Both the position numbers and the translations under genes were made by a program. The notes below the pieces were generated by a model. It was given only the letters and a program-made list of their open reading frames with translations. It ran no database searches and had not been told where the DNA came from. A stretch of DNA of 34,905 bases from Dehalococcoidia bacterium (GTDB lineage Bacteria > Chloroflexota > Dehalococcoidia > Dehalococcoidales > Fen-1064). The stretch is taken from contig JAUYDN010000141.1 of assembly GCA_030691775.1 (NCBI GenBank), forward strand, positions 1 to 34,905, written 5' to 3'. Shown one piece after another: positions 29,864 to 34,905 of the stretch. The number at the start of each line of letters is the position of its first letter. The stretch's first letter is position 1.

Positions 29864-29892
29864 TTGCTATGCTAAAAGGGCTTGAGTATAAT
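29864..29892 (+). promoter_or_regulatory. Sigma-70-like promoter upstream of the TraR/DksA-type gene
   Basis: TTGCTA, 17-bp spacer, TATAAT. Confidence 0.5.
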
Positions 29893-29938
29893 AGCTTAAC
29901 CACAGGAATTTCAGGTCAGGTAAAAGGGGCAGGGTAAC

Positions 29939-30307
29939 GTGCCGGTTGATATCGCGAAAGTGCGCGTCAGGTTAGAGGGTGATAAAAAGAAGTTGCTCGC
30001 TGAGCTCGACCAACTTATGGTGCTCGGGCGGCCTTCAGGGGAGCGGCGCGAGGGTAGTCCTTTTGGCAAGCGAGAAGAAGAAGCCACTGAAAGTCTGGAG
30101 CTGGAACGCCGTCTGGCTCTTGAGCAAGGAATTAAAGTCCAGCTGGTTGACGTCGAGGTTGCACTCGGCAAAATCGCGGCAGGAACTTACGGTAAGTGTG
30201 AAACGTGCGGTAAACCAATCGAGCCGGCGCGCCTGGACGCCCTACCCCAGGCAAAGCGATGCATGAGCTGTAAAATACTCCAGGCAAAGAATGCAAAAAC
30301 CAGGTAA
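29939..30307 (+). CDS. TraR/DksA-type zinc finger protein
   Basis: Coiled-coil N-terminus and zinc finger GTYGKCETCGKPIEPARLDALPQAKRCMSCK; GTG start with AGGGGCAGGG upstream. Confidence 0.88.
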   Translation: MPVDIAKVRVRLEGDKKKLLAELDQLMVLGRPSGERREGSPFGKREEEATESLELERRLALEQGIKVQLVDVEVALGKIAAGTYGKCETCGKPIEPARLDALPQAKRCMSCKILQAKNAKTR

Positions 30308-30788
30308 CCTGTTTACCGATACCCGCAGTCTTGTCATTGTTTTCACGGTTCTTGCCCACCTGACTATCGACCAGCTTACCAAAGCCTGGATAAATAACTA
30401 TCCGCCGGGGCAGGAAATCACCCGGTTTGGTTTTATACGTATTGTTCATATCAACAATACCGGTGCCGCCTTCGGGTTATTTCAGGGGCAAAATACAGTT
30501 CTGGCTATCCTCGCAGGCACCGGGCTGGTAGTCTTTCTGTGCCTGGGATTTATTATTTACCGCCGGCTCCCTTACCTGGTCACGAAGTGGAACCAGATTG
30601 CTTACAGCTTGATTATCGGCGGCACGACCGGCAACCTTATCGATAGACTTCGCTTCGGGATGGTGACGGATTTCATCGACCCCGGATTCTGGCCCGCGTT
30701 CAACGCGGCCGATGCCGGTATCTCAATCGGCGCGGTCATGCTTGCCATCTCCATCCTCCGTTTGGCGCTCAAGGAAAAGAGCCAGTAA
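30291..30788 (+). CDS. lspA: Lipoprotein signal peptidase
   Basis: NNTGAAFGLF, GGTTGNLIDRLRFGMVTDFID, FNAADAGISIG; overlaps the preceding gene by 17 bp. Confidence 0.94.
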   Translation: MQKPGNLFTDTRSLVIVFTVLAHLTIDQLTKAWINNYPPGQEITRFGFIRIVHINNTGAAFGLFQGQNTVLAILAGTGLVVFLCLGFIIYRRLPYLVTKWNQIAYSLIIGGTTGNLIDRLRFGMVTDFIDPGFWPAFNAADAGISIGAVMLAISILRLALKEKSQ

Positions 30789-30850
30789 ATCGTAATAAAA
30801 TTCTTGGCGTACCCTCTAAAGCGTTACTTGTCCAGCGTTCCTCCTCAATG

Positions 30851-30856
30851 TATAAT
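30851..30856 (+). promoter_or_regulatory. -10 element (TATAAT) upstream of the HicB-like/rluD/gltX cluster
   Basis: TATAAT 27 bp before ATG 30883; AAGGTTG SD-like site follows. Confidence 0.4.
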
Positions 30857-30882
30857 GGCAATCAAACGACGAAGGTTGAACA

Positions 30883-31086
30883 ATGATTACGGAGTATATA
30901 AATGAGGCTTTGCGCAGAGCCAGATTCGAGATAATCAAGAATGGCGAACCTTACTATAGCGAGGTACCTGGACTCGAAGGCGTGTGGGCGACAGATGAGA
31001 CACCGGAGGATTGCCGACGCAATCTCGCCGAGGTAATTGACGGGTGGCTTATCGTCCGGCTGAAAAAAGGACTATCCGTACCGTAG
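30883..31086 (+). CDS. HicB-like antitoxin-fold protein 1 (67 aa)
   Basis: [62 protein letters not shown]. Confidence 0.82.
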   Translation: MITEYINEALRRARFEIIKNGEPYYSEVPGLEGVWATDETPEDCRRNLAEVIDGWLIVRLKKGLSVP

Positions 31087-31109
31087 AAGCAGGGAGGAGG
31101 TTATGGAAA

Positions 31110-31325
31110 GTGAAAACCTTTACTGCATATGTCGAATATGACGCGGAGACAAAGTTGTATGTGGGAATTGTACCCGGGCTCCCGGGCGCTCATACCCAGG
31201 GGGTAACTCTCGGCGAACTTGGCGAGAACCTTCGGGAAGTTTTAGAGTTATGCCTTGAAGAGACCGGTAAACCAGTTACTGAACTATGGAACTTGTCTTT
31301 GTCGCGTCATGTTAGAAACAGCTAA
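31110..31325 (+). CDS. HicB-like antitoxin-fold protein 2 (~71 aa)
   Basis: [52 protein letters not shown]; probable GTG at 31110 with GGGAGGAGG upstream (track starts at 31044). Confidence 0.78.
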   Translation: MKTFTAYVEYDAETKLYVGIVPGLPGAHTQGVTLGELGENLREVLELCLEETGKPVTELWNLSLSRHVRNS

Positions 31326-32220
31326 TAACCTCCATTATACCGTTGACCAGCCGGGCGCCAGACTTGATAAATACCTTAGCGAAAAGTGCCCGGAGCTATC
31401 ACGCACGCAGGCGCAGAAGCTAATTGAAGAGGGACTGGTCACCGTCAACGGCCAACTCCAGAAAGCCAGCTACAGGCTCGCCGCCGGCGCTCAAGTGCGG
31501 GTCCGCATACCACCCCCTGCTCCCAGCCACCTCATCGCTGAAGATATCCCCATCCCTATCCTGTATGAAGACGAGGATATTCTCGTGGTGGACAAGCCGG
31601 CGGGTATGACCGTTCACCCCGCCCCCGGCAACCCCGAACACACGCTGGTCAATGCCATCCTCGCTCGCCTGAAAAATATACCGGGCGGGACGGAACGACC
31701 CGGAATCGTACACCGGCTGGATAAAGACACCTCCGGTGTGATGGTCGTCGCCAAAAACCCGGCGGCGCACGAAACACTTGCCGCGCAGTTCAAAGGGCAT
31801 ACCGTAACCAAGGTCTACCTGGCGCTGGTGAGAGGACGGCTCACACCGGCAGAGGGTATCATCGAGGCGCACATCGGGCGGGACACGGGCGATAGGAAGA
31901 AGATGGCGGTGGCGGCGGAGAGCCGTGGCAGGCAGGCGCGCACCCGTTATAAAGTCCTGCGCTACCTGGATGATTACACCTACCTGGAAGTGATGCCGGA
32001 GACAGGACGCACCCACCAGATACGCGTCCACCTTTCCGCTATCGGCTACCCGGTGGTGGGAGACGCCACTTACGGCGTGAAGTCGCCGTTTTTGTCCCGA
32101 CAATTCCTGCACGCGCACAAGCTCGGTTTCCGTTTGCCCTTAACCGGGGAATATGTGGAATTTACCGCAGCTTTACCACCCGAACTGGAACGGGCGCTGA
32201 AAGAGATAGGGCAAGTGTGA
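31309..32220 (+). CDS. rluD: RluA/RluD-family 23S rRNA pseudouridine synthase
   Basis: S4 domain ([31 protein letters not shown]), [38 protein letters not shown]. Start set at ATG 31309; the longer track ORF (31255) reads back into the HicB-like gene. Confidence 0.93.
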   Translation: MLETANNLHYTVDQPGARLDKYLSEKCPELSRTQAQKLIEEGLVTVNGQLQKASYRLAAGAQVRVRIPPPAPSHLIAEDIPIPILYEDEDILVVDKPAGMTVHPAPGNPEHTLVNAILARLKNIPGGTERPGIVHRLDKDTSGVMVVAKNPAAHETLAAQFKGHTVTKVYLALVRGRLTPAEGIIEAHIGRDTGDRKKMAVAAESRGRQARTRYKVLRYLDDYTYLEVMPETGRTHQIRVHLSAIGYPVVGDATYGVKSPFLSRQFLHAHKLGFRLPLTGEYVEFTAALPPELERALKEIGQV

Positions 32221-32265
32221 TAGAATTTGTTGAAAAGTGGATTAAATTATATGCGGAGTATAACC

Positions 32266-32799
32266 ATGCAACATCATCTGCACGTAAGAGAAAGCTATAC
32301 GGTTGATTACGCCGGGTTCTGGCTCAGGCTCGGCGCCATAATTATCGATGGCGGTATTTTGTGGGGTCTGAACTACCTGATGACCGGCTTATGGAACCTG
32401 GCGTCCGGTCTGCCATGGGCGGGGTTGACGCAACAGATGATAGAAGAAGGTATCACCACGGTTTCCCTGTGGTGGCTCCGTTCCCTTATTTTCTTACTGG
32501 TATTGGTGTTTTACTTCGTCGGGTTCTGGGCGTGGCGCGGTCAGACACCCGGCAAGATGGTCTTCAGGGTGAAAGTTACCCGCTTCGATGGCTCACCTAT
32601 CGGCTGGGGCGGAGCTTTCCTGCGCTTCTGCGGCTACATCATCTCCGTCATGACACTGCTCATCGGGTTCTTCTGGATGGCTTTTGACGGCCGGCGCCAG
32701 GGCATCCACGATAAGGTGGCGGAGACATTCGTCGTCCGTATCCCCACCCGTAAAGAGCTTACCGCCTGGCGGGTCAGTCCCCAGGGGAGAGCCTCTTGA
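32266..32799 (+). CDS. RDD-family membrane protein
   Basis: YAGFWLRLGAIIIDGGILWGLNYL, GQTPGKMVFRVKVTRFDGSPIGWGGAFLRF. Probable ATG 32266 after a GGAG (track start 32227). Confidence 0.85.
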   Translation: MQHHLHVRESYTVDYAGFWLRLGAIIIDGGILWGLNYLMTGLWNLASGLPWAGLTQQMIEEGITTVSLWWLRSLIFLLVLVFYFVGFWAWRGQTPGKMVFRVKVTRFDGSPIGWGGAFLRFCGYIISVMTLLIGFFWMAFDGRRQGIHDKVAETFVVRIPTRKELTAWRVSPQGRAS

Positions 32800-34265
32800 C
32801 GGATAAAGTCCGCACCCGGTTCGCACCCAGCCCCACCGGCGAACCCCACATCGGCAATGCCCATTCTGCGTTGTTCGGCTGGCTGTTTGCGCGGCACAAC
32901 CACGGCGTTTTCATCCTGCGTATCGAAGATACGGACGTGGAGCGCAAAGTCGAGGGTAGTGTAGAAAAAATCCTCGAAGGTCTGCGCTATCTCGGCATGG
33001 ACTGGGACGAGGGACCCGAGGTTGGAGGTAATTACGGACCGTATTTTCAATCGGACCGGCTCGACCTCTATCACAAGTATGCCAGGGAGTTGGTGGAAAG
33101 CGGGCACGCCTATCACTGCTATTGTACTGAGGAGCGCCTCGAAGCCATGCGCGCCGAGCAGACCAGCCGTAAGCTCCCGCCGGGCTACGACCGCCGTTGC
33201 CGCAACCTGACCCCCGAACAAGGGGAAACCGAGGAAAGAAAGGGCATCAAGCCGGTGGTCCGTTTCAAGGTCCCCCTCTACGGGCAGACCCGCTTCCACG
33301 ATGAAATCTGGGGTAACATCAGCTTTGAAAACAACACTATCGACGACCTCATCCTGTTGAAGACCGATGGTTTCCCTACCTATCACCTGGCTAACGTCGT
33401 CGACGACCACTTTATGGAGGTCACACACGTTTTACGCGCCGAGGAATGGCTTTCCAGTACGCCACGCCACATTCTGATATATAACGCGCTCGGCTGGACA
33501 CCGCCGCTTTTCGCCCACCTGCCGATGTTAATCGGCCCGGACAGGAGCAAGTTGGGTAAGCGGCACGGCGCTACCTCCGTGCTGGAGTACCGGGAACAGG
33601 GCTACCTGCCGGAGGCAATGGTCAACTTTCTGGCATTGCTGGGCTGGTCTCTGGACGATAAGACTGAAATCATGACCCGCGAAGAGCTTATCCGCTATTT
33701 TACCCTGGAGCGGGTTAGCAAGACCGCAGCCGTCTTCAACCATGAAAAGCTCAAATGGATGAACGGCGTTTACATCCGCAAACTGACCCCGGAGGATTTT
33801 GCACAACGGTGTCTGCCGTTCCTGAAAAAGGCGTTTCCGGATATTGCTCTCCCCAACGACTATGTGCGCCGGGTACTGCCGCTGGTGCAAGAGCGTGCCA
33901 AAATACTTTTCGAAGTGCCGGGACTGACCCGCTATTTCTTCACCGATAAGCTCGATTATGATGCCAACCTGCTCATCGGCAAAGGGATGACGGCGGAAAC
34001 CACCCGGCAGGCACTCCTGGTGGCGAAGGAACGGCTGGAGAAACTGCCTGCCTTCGATGAGCAATCGCTGGAAGCCCTGTTGCGCCCGCTGACAGAGGAG
34101 CTGGGGATAAAAGCGGGACAGCTTTTCGGGGCTTTGCGGACGGCGGTGAGCGGCGAAACAGCCACCCCACCCCTCTTCCAGATGATGGCGGTGCTGGGAC
34201 GGGAACGGTGCCTGGAGAGGATTGGGGATGCGATACAGCGGCTGTCGTCACTACCTGGGAAATAG
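32796..34265 (+). CDS. gltX: Glutamyl-tRNA synthetase
   Basis: TRFAPSPTGEPHIGNAHSALFGWLFARH, ILRIEDTD, KRHGATSV; TTG start overlapping the RDD gene stop (TTGA). Confidence 0.95.
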   Translation: MTDKVRTRFAPSPTGEPHIGNAHSALFGWLFARHNHGVFILRIEDTDVERKVEGSVEKILEGLRYLGMDWDEGPEVGGNYGPYFQSDRLDLYHKYARELVESGHAYHCYCTEERLEAMRAEQTSRKLPPGYDRRCRNLTPEQGETEERKGIKPVVRFKVPLYGQTRFHDEIWGNISFENNTIDDLILLKTDGFPTYHLANVVDDHFMEVTHVLRAEEWLSSTPRHILIYNALGWTPPLFAHLPMLIGPDRSKLGKRHGATSVLEYREQGYLPEAMVNFLALLGWSLDDKTEIMTREELIRYFTLERVSKTAAVFNHEKLKWMNGVYIRKLTPEDFAQRCLPFLKKAFPDIALPNDYVRRVLPLVQERAKILFEVPGLTRYFFTDKLDYDANLLIGKGMTAETTRQALLVAKERLEKLPAFDEQSLEALLRPLTEELGIKAGQLFGALRTAVSGETATPPLFQMMAVLGRERCLERIGDAIQRLSSLPGK

Positions 34266-34297
34266 GCACGTCCTGCCCCAATTTGTCATTCCCGCGA

Positions 34298-34357
34298 AGC
34301 CTGTCCCGTATGAGCGACTTCATCGCCATCCCGATTCAGTCGGGACTCCGATACGGG
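34298..34357. repeat. Dispersed repeat family C, copy 2 (inverted relative to copy 1)
   Basis: Reverse complement matches 19605..19663 apart from a few bases near one end; termini CCCGTAT/ATACGGG. Confidence 0.8.
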
Positions 34358-34449
34358 AGCGGGAGTCCAGAATGAGAGTATACCCCTTGATTCCGGGTCA
34401 GTATGATGACATTCCGCTGTTGCCTGTGAATATCGTAAAATACTGTTAG

Positions 34450-34905
34450 ATGAGCCATTCGTTTTTACAACCCTCCTATCTTGCTTTATACCGTTCCGGT
34501 GAACTGCAAACCCGCGCTGATTTGCTGGAATCGCGGTTAGCGGACTGTGACCTCTGCCCGCACCTGTGCCATGTAAACCGCCTCGAAGGGGAAATAGGTT
34601 TCTGCCGCTCCGGGCCGCAATCAATCGTTTGCGCGGTGTGCGACCACCACGGTGAAGAACCGCCCGTTTCCGGCGAGAGAGGTTCGGGCACTATTTTCTT
34701 CGGGAACTGCACCATGCGCTGTGTCTATTGCCAGAACTACCAGATATCGCAAAACCCGCGTGCCATGAACGGTAAGGAAATGGATGCCCGCTCCCTCGCG
34801 GTGAAAATGCTTTTCCTGCAGAATGACCTCGGGTGCCACAACATCAACCTCGTTTCGCCAACGCACTTTGTCCCGCAGATTGTACGGGCGGTGCTGGAAG
34901 CTGTG
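34450..34905 (+). CDS. PflA/PflX-like radical SAM protein, truncated by the right window edge
   Basis: Open frame read by hand: MSHSFLQPSYLALYRSGELQTRADLLESRLADCDLCPHLCHVNRLEGEIGFCRSG...SGTIFFGNCTMRCVYCQNYQISQNP..., with radical SAM CxxxCxxC. Absent from the ORF track because it has no stop in the window. Confidence 0.88.
   Translation, partial: MSHSFLQPSYLALYRSGELQTRADLLESRLADCDLCPHLCHVNRLEGEIGFCRSGPQSIVCAVCDHHGEEPPVSGERGSGTIFFGNCTMRCVYCQNYQISQNPRAMNGKEMDARSLAVKMLFLQNDLGCHNINLVSPTHFVPQIVRAVLEAV

Overview
The window is a compact housekeeping region of a bacterial chromosome. Gene content and style (polA-mutM, comEA/comEC, rplY, hisS, amt, gyrB, nadD-obgE, dnaA, fmt-mazG, a TraR/DksA-type protein, lspA, rluD, gltX) look Chloroflexota/Dehalococcoidia-like; that lineage is inference. 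Both edges cut genes that the ORF track omits: a QueG-like ferredoxin-type protein on the minus strand at the left, and a PflA-like radical SAM protein on the plus strand at the right. The most accessory-looking part is an AT-rich block (~540-2280). It carries one orphan gene with a PD-(D/E)XK-like nuclease signature and, next to polA, a decayed tRNA 3' end that may be an integration scar. Other leads are two unannotated microproteins with strong Shine-Dalgarno sites (one directly upstream of amt, one convergent with a thiolase-like gene), tandem HicB-like genes without HicA, an apparently leaderless polA, catalytic-motif substitutions in several conserved enzymes (RSH, PolA, thiolase, ObgE, GltX, PlsY), and MITE-like dispersed repeats. 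No CRISPR array, rRNA, intact tRNA or recognisable transposase was seen. I found no clear multi-gene novel system. All readings are by eye; no searches were run.
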